A stretch of 45,025 nucleotides of DNA from Weissella minor (GTDB taxonomy: Bacteria; Bacillota; Bacilli; Lactobacillales; Lactobacillaceae): the NCBI RefSeq assembly GCF_001437425.1, contig NZ_JQCD01000011.1, positions 1 to 45,025 of the forward strand, given 5' to 3'. The position numbers and the translations under genes are program-made. The notes under the pieces are model-generated. The model was not told the DNA's origin. It made no database searches and saw nothing but the letters and a program-made list of their open reading frames with translations. The number at the start of each line of letters is the position of its first letter. Position 1 is the first letter of the stretch. This document shows positions 10,482 to 20,228 of this stretch, piece after piece.

Positions 10482-11556
10482 TTGTTTGGTCCTCCTTGTG
10501 AGCAGCAATCATTTCTAGGAATTCATCAAATAAGTATTCAGCATCATGTGGTCCTGGCGCAGCATCGGGATGATATTGCACTGAGAACGCTTGATGATTT
10601 TTCAAACGTAGCCCTTCAACTGAGCCGTCGTTAATTTCATATTGCGTCACTTCAAGATTTGTTTCCTGAACTGAATCACCATCAACCACGTAACCGTGAT
10701 TTTGTGATGTGAAATTTGTCTTACCTGTCAAACGGTCCTTAACGGCGTGGTTAAATCCACGATGACCAAACTTCATCTTCATTGTTTGGGCCCCATTAGC
10801 AAGTGCAAATAATTGGTGTCCCAAACAAATTCCCATTAATGGCAATTTTTCTTCTAGTTCACGAATAACATCTTGGATACCAGCAACTGATTCAGGATCA
10901 CCAGGTCCATTTGATAGCAAGACACCATCAGGGTCAGCGTCCAAAATTGTTTGTGCATCAACTGTTGCTGGGAAAACTTGTACATTCACATTACGACGCG
11001 CTAGTGAACGTAAAATTGAATTTTTAAGTCCAAAATCAATCAACGCAATCGTTACGCCATCAGTTGGATTGACGTACATGTTTTTACTGCCAACTTCAGC
11101 AACTTGATTTGTTGGCAATTCAGTTGCTTGTAAGTCTGAAATAGTTGAATCTGTTACTTCATCAACAATGATTGCCTTCAAAACACCATAATCACGCAAT
11201 TCTTTTGTTAATGCACGTGTGTCAACGCCAGTAATTCCTGGCAAGTCATGACGTTCAGCCCATTCAGCAATTGACATTTGTGAACGCCAGTTCGATGGAC
11301 GACGCGCAATTTCATGCGTCACAATCGCAGAAGCTGCTGGCTTAAATGATTCAAAATCATCACGATTAATCCCATAGTTTCCAATCAAAGGATAGGTAAA
11401 AGTCAAAATTTGACCATAATATGAGAGGTCAGTGATTGATTCTTGATAGCCTGACATACCAGTGTTAAAAACAAGTTCTCCAACAACTGGCTTTGTTGAA
11501 CCAAAGCCTTCACCGGCATATACTGATCCATTTTCTAGTACAAGATAGCGCTTCAT
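10474..11556 (-). CDS. carA: Carbamoyl-phosphate synthase small (glutaminase) subunit
   Basis: 360 residues. Class I glutamine amidotransferase supplying ammonia to CarB. The nucleophile cysteine is in [10 protein letters not shown] and the catalytic histidine in [13 protein letters not shown]. The usual third position of the HPE motif is aspartate (HPD), a conservative change. The N-terminal domain [18 protein letters not shown] is typical. Lies 12 bases after pyrC and is controlled by the PyrR leader upstream of pyrC. With no second carAB visible here, it may also supply arginine synthesis, but that cannot be judged from this window. Confidence 0.95.
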   Translation of the reverse strand: MKRYLVLENGSVYAGEGFGSTKPVVGELVFNTGMSGYQESITDLSYYGQILTFTYPLIGNYGINRDDFESFKPAASAIVTHEIARRPSNWRSQMSIAEWAERHDLPGITGVDTRALTKELRDYGVLKAIIVDEVTDSTISDLQATELPTNQVAEVGSKNMYVNPTDGVTIALIDFGLKNSILRSLARRNVNVQVFPATVDAQTILDADPDGVLLSNGPGDPESVAGIQDVIRELEEKLPLMGICLGHQLFALANGAQTMKMKFGHRGFNHAVKDRLTGKTNFTSQNHGYVVDGDSVQETNLEVTQYEINDGSVEGLRLKNHQAFSVQYHPDAAPGPHDAEYLFDEFLEMIAAHKEDQTNA

Positions 11557-11568
11557 ATCTGCTCCTTT

Positions 11569-12855
11569 TTATTGTGCTGATGCGTCGTAAACAACTTCCC
11601 CATTCAAGAAAGTCATGCTTGTTTGTCCGTAAATCGTTTCGCCGATAAATGGTGAGTTAACACCCTTTGAAACAAATTCATCGGCTGTAATAGTGTGTGC
11701 CTGATCAATATCAAACAAACTCATATTCGCAACTTGACCAACGGCTAAAGTCGTTGGTGCGTCTAAATTAAAGTCCTCAACTGGATTAGCAACCATCCAA
11801 GTCAATAATTGTTCCATCGTGGCAACACCTGAACGTACTAAGTGGGTATAAAGTAATTGGAAACTTGTTTCAATCCCAGTAATTCCAAATGCTGCACCCA
11901 TAAAGCTACGATCTTTTTCTTCCACCGCATGTGGGGCATGGTCAGTTGCAACCATGTCCAATGTGCCATCTAACAATCCGGCAATCACTGCTGTACGATC
12001 TTCTGGTGTTCGTAGCGGTGGATTCATCTTGAATAAGGCGTTGTCTCCATTAATATCTGTTTCATCTAACAATAAGTGATGTGGTGAAACTTCTGCAGTG
12101 ACATGCACACCTTGTTGCTTGGCAATACGAACCAACTCAACTGAGGCCTTCGTTGATAAATGGGCCACATGATAGTGAACACCCGTTGCTTTTGCAATCA
12201 CTAAGTCGCGGGCAAGTTGTGATGACTCACCTAATGGATCCATTCCAGGCAACTCTAACTCTTCTGAGCGAGCACCTAAGTTCATCACCCCACCATCAAC
12301 CAAACTTTCGTCTTCAACGTGGGCAACCAATGGACGGTTCACACTTGCAGCTGCACGCATCGCATCACGCATTGTCTTGGCGTTTTGAACACCCTTTCCA
12401 TCATTTGTGAATGCAATTGCACCAGCATCGGCTAGCGCTTGGATGTCATCCACTTCTTCTGAAGTTAGACCGGCTGAGATAGCAGCATATTGCTCTACAT
12501 CGATCACGGCATTTTTTTCGTTCAAAGCTTGCACTTGTTTAAATGTTTCAACTGTACTTGGTACAGGATTCAAATTAGGCATTGCAAGTACCGTTGTGAA
12601 TCCGCCACGTGCAGAAGCCTTTGAACCTGTTTCAATCGTTTCTTTATACTCAAATCCTGGCTCACGGAAATGAACGTGTACGTCAACCAAACCTGGCGTC
12701 AATAACTGCCCTTTGGCATCAATCACCTCATCCGTTTTCACCATCAATGTTGGAGCCATTTCAGCAATCTTACCATCACGAATAACAATATCGGTCTGAA
12801 CAAGTTCATTATCATGCTTTACTACGCGTGCGTTTTTAATCTTCAAACTGGTCAT
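11569..12855 (-). CDS. pyrC: Dihydroorotase
   Basis: 428 residues from the ATG at 12855, picked because GAGGAG lies directly upstream. The longer frame to 12906 would start inside the attenuator terminator. Zinc amidohydrolase closing carbamoyl aspartate to dihydroorotate. The metal motif VHVHFREPG (about residues 57-65), the HVAHLST region and the catalytic ATDHAPHA stretch are all visible. First gene of the pyr operon in this window. pyrB, its normal upstream partner, is absent here. Confidence 0.95.
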   Translation of the reverse strand: MTSLKIKNARVVKHDNELVQTDIVIRDGKIAEMAPTLMVKTDEVIDAKGQLLTPGLVDVHVHFREPGFEYKETIETGSKASARGGFTTVLAMPNLNPVPSTVETFKQVQALNEKNAVIDVEQYAAISAGLTSEEVDDIQALADAGAIAFTNDGKGVQNAKTMRDAMRAAASVNRPLVAHVEDESLVDGGVMNLGARSEELELPGMDPLGESSQLARDLVIAKATGVHYHVAHLSTKASVELVRIAKQQGVHVTAEVSPHHLLLDETDINGDNALFKMNPPLRTPEDRTAVIAGLLDGTLDMVATDHAPHAVEEKDRSFMGAAFGITGIETSFQLLYTHLVRSGVATMEQLLTWMVANPVEDFNLDAPTTLAVGQVANMSLFDIDQAHTITADEFVSKGVNSPFIGETIYGQTSMTFLNGEVVYDASAQ

Positions 12856-12903
12856 TTTTATTCTCCTCAATATCCATTTGCAATGATCATTTAGAATTAG
12901 GTA

Positions 12904-12940
12904 CAAAAAAATCCGAGAACATAAGAGTCCTCGGATTTTT
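12904..12940 (-). terminator. Attenuator terminator of the pyr leader
   Basis: AATCCGAG / CTCGGATT stem followed by seven T on the minus strand, ending about 50 bases before pyrC. It lies between the promoter and the first gene, so it can only act as a regulated attenuator. Its 5' arm contains GGACT, complementary to AGTCC of the upstream PyrR site. Confidence 0.85.
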
Positions 12941-13014
12941 CATCAATTGCATGACTGTCGCTTTAGCATAAAGTTAGCCCACTTCAGTCGTGTCAATTTA
13001 TTCAAAAACCATAC

Positions 13015-13048
13015 CCTTACTAGCCTCTCTGGACTTAAAATTAAAAGG
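13015..13048 (-). promoter_or_regulatory. PyrR-binding anti-antiterminator hairpin
   Basis: The minus-strand leader contains AGTCCAGAGAGGCT (13035-13022), the conserved PyrR RNA-binding loop, enclosed by CCTT and AAGG lower-stem arms. With UMP bound, PyrR holds this hairpin and lets the terminator at 12904-12940 form. One copy is present, serving pyrC-carA-carB-pyrF-pyrE. PyrR itself is not encoded in the window. Confidence 0.9.
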
Positions 13049-13066
13049 TCATTCGTTGTTGATATA

Positions 13067-13095
13067 AATATAACATCATTTTACTGAAGAGTAAA
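13067..13095 (-). promoter_or_regulatory. Promoter of the pyr operon
   Basis: Minus-strand TTTACT (13095-13090), 17-base spacer, TATATT (13072-13067). Start predicted near 13060, giving a leader of about 200 bases that carries the PyrR hairpin and terminator. The -35 lies in a small TTTACT-CTTC-AGTAAA inverted repeat. Confidence 0.6.
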
Positions 13096-13128
13096 CTTTT
13101 ACACTGAAAATATATATTAGTAAAACAT

Positions 13129-13446
13129 TTAACTAACTTTGTTTTCACTCAAAATTTGAATAACTAGTTGATCCATCTCTGGTGGTCGCGTCCACTCTTG
13201 ATAATGATCAATCGCAACTTCTGCCGGAATGTCAAAATGTTCATTCACAAACTGCTCATATTGCTGAACACTATTAGAGTGTGGAATATTTAACTTTAAA
13301 ATACGCACTTCTGAAATCATGCCTTCTTCAACTGCATATTCAGCTTGACCATTGTGTAGTAAATTACCAATTTCTTTATATTTAGAGCCATCTAGTCGTG
13401 TAATTTCTTCGATAATATCTAACGTTTGAAATCCTGCTAACGCCAT
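13129..13446 (-). CDS. Hypothetical protein, 105 residues
   Basis: Not recognised. A soluble, acidic protein without signal peptide or membrane segment; it opens MALAGFQTLDIIEEITRLDG and ends with a mixed helical region (EMDQLVIQILSENKVS). It lies 41 bases after glmM, in the same direction and with no terminator between, so it is probably the last gene of the tsaE-glmM operon. Codon and residue usage look like a real gene. No function is proposed. Confidence 0.65.
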   Translation of the reverse strand: MALAGFQTLDIIEEITRLDGSKYKEIGNLLHNGQAEYAVEEGMISEVRILKLNIPHSNSVQQYEQFVNEHFDIPAEVAIDHYQEWTRPPEMDQLVIQILSENKVS

Positions 13447-13487
13447 GATGTGCCTCTTTCGCCCTTGCTAACGCAATTCAAAATATC

Positions 13488-14846
13488 TTAGTTAACACCT
13501 ACTTGTTCTTCAACAACCTTCACAATTTTTTCTGCGTATTGTTGTGCTAATTCATCTGTAGGTGCTTCAACCATGACACGAAGCAAGTCTTGCGTTCCTG
13601 AAGGTCGTACTAGGACACGTCCATTACCGTTCATTTCCGCTTCAACACTGGCAATCTCATCCTTAATCTCTGCGTTTTCTAGTGCGACTTTCTTATCTTG
13701 CACTTGTACATTAATTAAGACTTGTGGATAGCTTGTCATTTCAGCCGCCAAAGCTGAAAGTGGCTTACCAGTTGCTTTCATCACATGTAATAATTGCAAG
13801 GCCGTCAATAGCCCATCACCAGTATTCGCCCAATCCAAGAACACCACGTGTCCTGATTGTTCACCACCAAGGTTGTAACCTGACTTAACCATCTCTTCAA
13901 CGACATAACGATCACCAACATCAGTCTTAACTGACTTAATATCATTTTCAGCCATTGCCTTATACATACCGATATTTGACATAACCGTTGTGACGATTGT
14001 GTCTTGCTTCAAACGACCATTTTCTGCTAGATACTTTCCAGTGATAAACATGATTTTATCACCATCGACGATATCACCATTTTCATCAGCAGCAATCAAA
14101 CGATCACCGTCACCATCAAAAGCCAAACCAACTTGTGCATTGTTTTCAACAGTGAAGGCTGAGATTGCTTCAGGATGCGTTGAACCAACACCCTTATTAA
14201 TGTTCAAACCATCAGGGGTTGTAGCCATTGTATTGAAGTCAGCATCTAAATCGGCAAACAAATTAGTGACTAAGTTTGACGTTGCACCATTAGCTGCGTC
14301 AATCGCAATTTTCATACCTGACAAGTCATCAGGAATAGTTGTTTGTAGGTATGAAAGGTATTTAGCACCACCTTCAGGGAAATTAGAAACTGTTCCTAAT
14401 CCTTGAGCTGATGGTCGAGGCAATTCGTCAACGGGTGCATCTAGCAAGACTTCAATTTCACCTTCAAGTTCATCTGAAAGCTTAAATCCATCTGAACCAA
14501 AGAATTTAATCCCATTGTCTTCAGCTGGATTATGTGATGCTGTAATTTGCACCCCTGCATCAGCATTCTGTGCTTGTACCAAATAAGAAACACCAGGTGT
14601 TGAAATAACTCCCAAGCGTAAAATTTCAATCCCAACTGAAAGCAAACCAGCAACAAGTGCAGATTCAAGCATTTCACCTGACATACGCGTATCACGACCT
14701 ACCAATACACGCGCTTGGCGATCTTCGGCATGGCGCGTCAACACTGCACCACCCATACGTCCTAAACGGAATGCCAATTCAGGTGTTAACTCTTGATTAG
14801 CAACTCCTCTAACGCCATCTGTTCCAAAATAGTGTAAATCTACCAT
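13488..14846 (-). CDS. glmM: Phosphoglucosamine mutase
   Basis: 452 residues. Interconverts glucosamine 6-phosphate and 1-phosphate on the way to UDP-GlcNAc. The phosphoserine is S104 in [12 protein letters not shown]; the magnesium loop FDGDGDR, the sugar-binding GGEQSGHV and the phosphate-binding [11 protein letters not shown] are all visible. The gene follows cdaR by two bases. The cdaA-cdaR-glmM order is conserved in Firmicutes, where GlmM is known to bind and restrain CdaA, so a similar link is likely here. Confidence 0.95.
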   Translation of the reverse strand: MVDLHYFGTDGVRGVANQELTPELAFRLGRMGGAVLTRHAEDRQARVLVGRDTRMSGEMLESALVAGLLSVGIEILRLGVISTPGVSYLVQAQNADAGVQITASHNPAEDNGIKFFGSDGFKLSDELEGEIEVLLDAPVDELPRPSAQGLGTVSNFPEGGAKYLSYLQTTIPDDLSGMKIAIDAANGATSNLVTNLFADLDADFNTMATTPDGLNINKGVGSTHPEAISAFTVENNAQVGLAFDGDGDRLIAADENGDIVDGDKIMFITGKYLAENGRLKQDTIVTTVMSNIGMYKAMAENDIKSVKTDVGDRYVVEEMVKSGYNLGGEQSGHVVFLDWANTGDGLLTALQLLHVMKATGKPLSALAAEMTSYPQVLINVQVQDKKVALENAEIKDEIASVEAEMNGNGRVLVRPSGTQDLLRVMVEAPTDELAQQYAEKIVKVVEEQVGVN

Positions 14847-14848
14847 AA

Positions 14849-15838
14849 TTAATTTTGCTCCTTAGGTGTAACAACTACGGTTACATTGTCTGGTTCCATT
14901 TTAACATGCTTCTTTGTCGGCAAGTTTAAATTAAGTGTCTTGGTCTGTTCAATATCTTTCAAATCAATATCTAATTGAACATCTTTCACTTTTTCAATAT
15001 CGTCTGTCTCACCGCTAATCGTCACTTCATTCACATCAGCATCAACATTGAATTCTTTCAAATTACCATTTTTACCATTAAATTTCAAGGGTACTTGACG
15101 GCTGCCTTCGCCACCAATAATTGGAATTTTAATCGTCGTCACTTGCGGTGAAATCGATACATTAACAGGTTTACCATTTGCATCTAATGCTTGTAAAGTG
15201 ACATCTTGTCGAATATTGGCCTTTGTATCACGTGGCACATTGACATTTGCGACGACGCTTTGTACCGATTGGACACTTTCAGTTGATCCCATCACTTCGA
15301 CCGCATTAACTGATGAAGTTGGTTTGCCGGCATGATAACCATTGGCAATCGCTTGATTGTCAAACTTTGTTTGCACTGAATAATTTGTAACAGCACGTTT
15401 AGCAATACTCATTGTCACTTTTTCAGGTTCTAACTTGTAAGTCAAATCGTTACTCATCCCTGATACTTTTAGATTAATCGTGTGCTCACCTTCAGTTAAA
15501 TTCTTTAAATCCGCATACACTTGAAAATTTTTCGTGTTTTGTGCAGATGTTACCAAGGCTGATGAACCTGATACCGTAATTTTAACGTTTTGTGGAGCCC
15601 CACTAATATAATAATCTTCCGTATCAATACCATTCAGTTGAAGTGGCACAGAAAAAGTAGATTTCTTCGTTGCAATTAGACCTAATGTTTTTTCGTGCCC
15701 CGTCCCGCCATTTGCTCCTCTAGACTGGGCGTTACGCGTAACTGAACTATCTTGTTGGCTATTGGCATAACCGGCTAATAAAATCGCCAAGATTAGACTG
15801 ACAATTAAATAGCCAAGCTTACTTAATTTACTGTCCAT
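14849..15838 (-). CDS. cdaR: YbbR-domain regulator of diadenylate cyclase
   Basis: 329 residues. One N-terminal membrane span (about residues 7-24, [16 protein letters not shown]), then extracytoplasmic YbbR-type beta repeats, about three of which can be made out from recurring V-T-I-G/S-G patterns. CdaR modulates CdaA in the c-di-AMP system. It sits two bases from each neighbour (cdaA upstream, glmM downstream), so the three are tightly coupled. Confidence 0.9.
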   Translation of the reverse strand: MDSKLSKLGYLIVSLILAILLAGYANSQQDSSVTRNAQSRGANGGTGHEKTLGLIATKKSTFSVPLQLNGIDTEDYYISGAPQNVKITVSGSSALVTSAQNTKNFQVYADLKNLTEGEHTINLKVSGMSNDLTYKLEPEKVTMSIAKRAVTNYSVQTKFDNQAIANGYHAGKPTSSVNAVEVMGSTESVQSVQSVVANVNVPRDTKANIRQDVTLQALDANGKPVNVSISPQVTTIKIPIIGGEGSRQVPLKFNGKNGNLKEFNVDADVNEVTISGETDDIEKVKDVQLDIDLKDIEQTKTLNLNLPTKKHVKMEPDNVTVVVTPKEQN

Positions 15839-15840
15839 GT

Positions 15841-16674
15841 CTAATCCTCCCGCTTAAAGCTAAAATCATTAAAGAAACGTGTAATCGCATGTTGCTCTGA
15901 CTTTGTCTGCTTAGTAATCAATTGACGTTCAAAATATTTCAAATAATCATCACGTGATAAGTCTTGCATCAATTCAGCATTACGAGTCAATGTCACACCA
16001 CCAGTTTCTTCTGAAACAACAATCGTCAAGGCGTCGGTAACTTCAGATATCCCAACCGCCGCACGGTGTCGTGTCCCCAATGATTTTGGAATCATGGGAT
16101 TATCAGATAATGGGTAATAGGCAGCGGCAACAGCTAAGCGCCGGTCCTTAATGATAACTGCCCCATCGTGCAATGGCGTATTTGGAATAAACGTTTGAAT
16201 CAAGAGCTGGCTGGTTAAATCAGCATCAATCTTAATGCCTGTTTCCATATACTCTTCTAAACCTGTTTCCATTTCAATTGAAATCAAAGCGCCAATATGA
16301 CGCTTTGACATATATTGAATCGCTTCATCCAAAGCTGTAATCAGCTGGCGCTCATCGTCCTCATTTTTATGATTCTTAAAGAGGGCTGAACGTCCCAAAT
16401 GTTCTAACCCACGTCGAATTTCGGGTTGGAAAATCACGACTAACGCAATGACCCCCCAATTGATAATCTGATTCGTTAACCATGAAATCGTACTTAAATC
16501 AAAATACCAACTCACTAACTTAACGACAACCACAATCCCAACACCACGTAATAGGGTGATGGCTTTGGTGCCTCGAATTAACAAAAATAGTCGATAGAGT
16601 AACCACCACACAATTAAAACATCAATAATTTGGGTGATTCTAATGCGACTTAAAATATCTAACATATTTGCCAT
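15841..16674 (-). CDS. cdaA: Diadenylate cyclase CdaA
   Basis: 277 residues. Three N-terminal membrane helices (about 14-34, 39-58 and 65-82), then a DAC domain that makes c-di-AMP from two ATP. Catalytic motifs are D170-G171-A172 in LHDGAVII and R202-H203-R204 in LGTRHRAAVG. The first of three coupled genes cdaA-cdaR-glmM. It is preceded by a CPA1 cation antiporter gene with a nine-base gap, a reasonable partner because c-di-AMP controls potassium and osmotic balance in this phylum. Confidence 0.95.
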   Translation of the reverse strand: MANMLDILSRIRITQIIDVLIVWWLLYRLFLLIRGTKAITLLRGVGIVVVVKLVSWYFDLSTISWLTNQIINWGVIALVVIFQPEIRRGLEHLGRSALFKNHKNEDDERQLITALDEAIQYMSKRHIGALISIEMETGLEEYMETGIKIDADLTSQLLIQTFIPNTPLHDGAVIIKDRRLAVAAAYYPLSDNPMIPKSLGTRHRAAVGISEVTDALTIVVSEETGGVTLTRNAELMQDLSRDDYLKYFERQLITKQTKSEQHAITRFFNDFSFKRED

Positions 16675-16683
16675 TTTCTACTC

Positions 16684-18753
16684 CTATTCACCAAGTTGCG
16701 CTAGGAAACTTGCCTCATCCAAATTAATACTCTGTCGAATGGTTCCCCCAATTTTAGCATCAATAAATCCAGCAGATGTTAAATGCTCGAGGGCCTGACG
16801 TTCCGCCGTAAACCCATTCAAACCAATTTCTTGTCTTAACGCTGCTGTTGTTTTTTGACTCATTGGTTTTACCGGACTCGTCTGACTAGATAGTCGTGAA
16901 TGAAAAAGGACCTTCAAGTGTTTGATTGCTGTTAAGTCCGTGCGACTCACTTTGCCTTGGTGCGAAGTTTCATATGCCACCATGGCATTCAATCCAGCTT
17001 TAGCCATTTCAATTGATGCTAACGCATATTCAGCTCGTAATTGGTCAGAGTCACTGTGACTCAGCCAAATTCTGATGGCTCGTCCCATATTGCGTAACAA
17101 ATGTTCAAGATTGAATTTTCCTTGATACCTTGAACGTTCACGTACTGATTGCGCTAAATCATCCTCAATTCGATCTAAACGTCGATTTTCACTATCAAAT
17201 ACCAGTAAACTAATTTGGCCTTTTTGACGCAGCATCACTAAGCTTTGGCGCTCCGCATTAAGCGCTATATTTCTAAATCGTAATTCTGTTCGTAAAATTT
17301 TTTGTAACTTTTCGGCCTGCAATGTATGCATCTGCAAATGTCTAATCTTAATGTAATAACGCATCAATGCCTCGTAAACAATGGTCGCATTTGATGCCTT
17401 TAATTCATTTTCCAATTCACTAACAGCCGATTGCAACACATAGATATGTGCACGGGGCTCAGACATATACTTGGCAACATCCAAACGTGGTTGTCCAATT
17501 TTCTTCTTAGGCGCAGTCATTTTGGCCATGATTGGCAAAAAGATGATGGCTGCTAATAACGACAAGACAATCACCATTGCGGCTATAAAGAGCATCATAC
17601 TGCGGGCAGGAAACTCAGCCCCCGACTGAATCGTTAAGGGAACTGATAACACACCGGCCATCGTCACAGCACCACGCACACCAGTTAAGCCGGCCATAAT
17701 TGCATGCTTAAACGATAACTCCGTTGTTTCGACACGTCGGCGCTCCCAAACTTGGTTGAGATACGACCAAAGCACACGAATCCCAAAAATTAATAGCCAT
17801 GTCATAAAGGCATAGACAAATAACACAGGGACCGGTACTAAATGACTGGCATCACGATGGATATTGATGGCAACTGGCAATTCAATGCCTAGCAAAATAA
17901 AAATAAATCCATTCATCAGATAACTAAACACATTCCACGTCGTTCGATTAACTAGATAGAATTCACCATCACTAATGGTCGCATCCTTTAACTGCAAATT
18001 CTGCATGATGGCGGCAATTACAACCGCAATCACACCAGAAGCATGGACACTTTCTGCCGCTAAGTAAATCAAAAATGGCGTAAGAATGCTGGTAACGACA
18101 CTAATAACAGCCGTTGTTGCTTCCACACGTAGCAACCAAATCTGCAAGCGGTTAATGGCTACACCCAATACCAGCCCAATCAACATGGCCACGACGGTCA
18201 TATACAAAAAGTCAGATGTTGCTCGGAATAATGAAAAAGTTCCAGAAACCGTGGCAGCAATTGCAAACTTAAAGGCGACCAATCCACTCGCGTCATTAAT
18301 CAGACTTTCGCCAGCCACCAGGTTCATTAAATTCCCTGGTAACTTGGTTTCTTGTCCAATCGATGCAACGGCGACCGGATCAGTGGGTGACAAAATAGCA
18401 GCAATCGCAAAAGCCACCGATAACGGCATCGCTGGAATCATCCAATAAATTCCCAAGCCACCAATTAACGTCGTAATGAACACCAATAAAATGGCGTTTC
18501 CAACAATTGGTCCTCGTAATTCCCACAATTCCTTTTTCGGAAAGCTCCACGCGTCCGAATACAGCAATGGGGCCACAAATAACAACATGAACCATTCGTT
18601 ATCCAAACTAATCTTCACATTGAAGAGCGTTGCGACCAGTAAACCTAGCGCAATTTGAATCAGGCTCACAGGAATTCGCTGCAAAAAATGGGACAAAATA
18701 TTACCGATTAAAATTAACAATGTCAGCCCAATCACAGTTTCAACGATTGCCAT
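16684..18753 (-). CDS. CPA1-family Na+(K+)/H+ antiporter
   Basis: 689 residues. About twelve membrane spans occupy residues 1-415, with the conserved SPTDPVAVAS stretch, the ion-site motif GESLINDASGL and the late TGVRGAVTMAG arginine motif. The C-terminal 270 residues are soluble, helical and charged, longer than a minimal transporter; no clear RCK_C signature was seen by eye. It exchanges cations for protons across the membrane. The location between murB and cdaA in one operon is notable because c-di-AMP regulates several potassium/cation transporters. Ion preference cannot be read from sequence. Confidence 0.88.
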   Translation of the reverse strand: MAIVETVIGLTLLILIGNILSHFLQRIPVSLIQIALGLLVATLFNVKISLDNEWFMLLFVAPLLYSDAWSFPKKELWELRGPIVGNAILLVFITTLIGGLGIYWMIPAMPLSVAFAIAAILSPTDPVAVASIGQETKLPGNLMNLVAGESLINDASGLVAFKFAIAATVSGTFSLFRATSDFLYMTVVAMLIGLVLGVAINRLQIWLLRVEATTAVISVVTSILTPFLIYLAAESVHASGVIAVVIAAIMQNLQLKDATISDGEFYLVNRTTWNVFSYLMNGFIFILLGIELPVAINIHRDASHLVPVPVLFVYAFMTWLLIFGIRVLWSYLNQVWERRRVETTELSFKHAIMAGLTGVRGAVTMAGVLSVPLTIQSGAEFPARSMMLFIAAMVIVLSLLAAIIFLPIMAKMTAPKKKIGQPRLDVAKYMSEPRAHIYVLQSAVSELENELKASNATIVYEALMRYYIKIRHLQMHTLQAEKLQKILRTELRFRNIALNAERQSLVMLRQKGQISLLVFDSENRRLDRIEDDLAQSVRERSRYQGKFNLEHLLRNMGRAIRIWLSHSDSDQLRAEYALASIEMAKAGLNAMVAYETSHQGKVSRTDLTAIKHLKVLFHSRLSSQTSPVKPMSQKTTAALRQEIGLNGFTAERQALEHLTSAGFIDAKIGGTIRQSINLDEASFLAQLGE

Positions 18754-18777
18754 ATTCTTGCCCTTCTTTCATTTAAT

Positions 18778-19674
18778 CTATTTACCTAAAATGCGTACCT
18801 CAGGTTCTAAGGCAACATCAAATTTTGCTTGCACTGTTGCTTGCACATGTTGGATGACTGCAACATAATCAGAACCCGTTGCATCCCCTTTATTCACAAT
18901 AAAGCCAGCATGCTTAGTCGACACTTGCGCGCCCCCAACTTGATAACCTTGCAAGTCTGAATCCATGATTAACTTACCTGCAAAATATCCTTCTGGCCGC
19001 TTAAAGACGGAACCACATGAAGGATATTCAAGTGGCTGTTTACTAGCACGTCGAGTATTAAAATCTTCCATGCGCGCAACAATCGCAGTTTGCTCGTCTG
19101 GTGCTAACGCAAATGTCGCGCTCAAAATAATTTCACCAGTTGCTTGAACCGTTGAATGACGATAACCAAAGTCTAACTCCGCATTGGTATATGTCTTAAT
19201 TTCGCCAGTAGGCGTTAAGACATCGGCCGAAACAAGTGATTCAGCCACTTGTCCACCATAAGCACCTGCATTCATAAAGACAGCGCCCCCAACTGAACCT
19301 GGTATGCCGGCAGCCCATTCAAGGCCCGTTAAACTATGTTCTGCTGCGACTTGTGTCACATCAATAATGGCCGCTCCCGCTCCAGCTGTCACCGTATGTG
19401 TATCTAATGTAATGTCCGTTAAGTTCGTCAAGAAAATAACAAGACCTGATAAACCATTATCCCCAATAATTAAATTAGAGGCATTCCCCAAAACAGTCAC
19501 TGGAATCGTTTGATCATGTGCATAACGCACAACATCTTTCAATTCAGCTAATTTTTTAGGCCAAAAAATCCAATCCGCTGGTCCACCAACTCGTGTATTT
19601 GTATATGCAGACAAGGCTTGATTTTGTTTAATATCGTAGCCTGGGAACATTTGAATTAAATTAACTTGTTGCAT
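18778..19674 (-). CDS. murB: UDP-N-acetylenolpyruvoylglucosamine reductase
   Basis: 298 residues. FAD enzyme reducing UDP-GlcNAc-enolpyruvate to UDP-MurNAc. Typical elements: YTNTRVGGPADW (flavin domain start, about 24-35), VTVLGNASNLI, the GIPGSVGGAVFMNAGAYGG loop (about 124-142), GYRHS, and the proton-donor serine in PSCGSVFKRP. The C-terminus LEPEVRILGK is standard. Spaced 14 bases after the exonuclease gene and 24 before the antiporter. Confidence 0.95.
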   Translation of the reverse strand: MQQVNLIQMFPGYDIKQNQALSAYTNTRVGGPADWIFWPKKLAELKDVVRYAHDQTIPVTVLGNASNLIIGDNGLSGLVIFLTNLTDITLDTHTVTAGAGAAIIDVTQVAAEHSLTGLEWAAGIPGSVGGAVFMNAGAYGGQVAESLVSADVLTPTGEIKTYTNAELDFGYRHSTVQATGEIILSATFALAPDEQTAIVARMEDFNTRRASKQPLEYPSCGSVFKRPEGYFAGKLIMDSDLQGYQVGGAQVSTKHAGFIVNKGDATGSDYVAVIQHVQATVQAKFDVALEPEVRILGK

Positions 19675-19688
19675 ATGACAACCTCTTT

Positions 19689-20228
19689 CTAAATAACTTT
19701 TACAAGGGGCTTCAATACATCAACCCCAAATTGATTTGACTGTTTAACCAAGATTTCAGCGGCCGCCACCGTATCATCCAACGCATTGTGATGATGTTCT
19801 AAGTCAATGTGTAGCGCTTCTGAAACGGTATTCAGTTTATGATTTGGTAATTCTGGATACAGACGACGCGATGTGCGAACTGTATCTAGTGATAGATAGT
19901 GCGCCGGTTGTAAACCATAATGCTGTAAGCTCGCCTTTAACACACCATTATCAAATGGTGCATTGTGAGCAATCACTAATTGTTCCGGCGTATAAAATTG
20001 CTGTACTTGGTGCCAAACTTCTGGAAAGCTTGGTGCATCTGCTACATCACGGGGCGTAATCCCATGAATTTGAATATTACGACGATCAAATTCAATGGAT
20101 GCATCTGGTTTAATCAAACTATAAAATTGATCAACCAATTGATTGTTACGGACAACCGCGATACCTAGAGAAACTGCACTATGCCGTTTCCCGTTGGCCG
20201 TTTCAAAATCCATTGCAATAAAATTCAT
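19689..20228 (-). CDS. DnaQ-like 3'-5' exonuclease (DEDDh)
   Basis: 179 residues. Three exonuclease motifs are present: Exo I MDFETANG (D7, E9), Exo II AHNAPFDNGVL, and Exo III HHNALDDTV with the catalytic histidine. It is a stand-alone exonuclease domain, similar to the epsilon subunit of DNA polymerase III, but could equally process other DNA or RNA ends. The ATG abuts the stop codon of the GNAT gene, and its AAAAGGGGG ribosome site lies inside that gene. Confidence 0.85.
   Translation of the reverse strand: MNFIAMDFETANGKRHSAVSLGIAVVRNNQLVDQFYSLIKPDASIEFDRRNIQIHGITPRDVADAPSFPEVWHQVQQFYTPEQLVIAHNAPFDNGVLKASLQHYGLQPAHYLSLDTVRTSRRLYPELPNHKLNTVSEALHIDLEHHHNALDDTVAAAEILVKQSNQFGVDVLKPLVKVI

Noticed and set aside
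10482-10508. Longer carB, lafB, pyrC, tsaE, trxB and potB starts
   Set aside because: In each case the extension runs through a ribosome site, terminator or neighbouring gene, and the shorter start gives the family N-terminus.
13090-13128. Possible terminator after the 105-residue gene
   Set aside because: Only weak AT-rich stems (TTTACT/AGTAAA and TTAGTTAAA/TTTTACTAA with a tiny loop) without a clean T-tract.
17048-17062. Perfect palindrome GAGTCAC-T-GTGACTC
   Set aside because: It lies inside the antiporter coding region, far from any gene start, encodes ordinary residues and has no T-tract.
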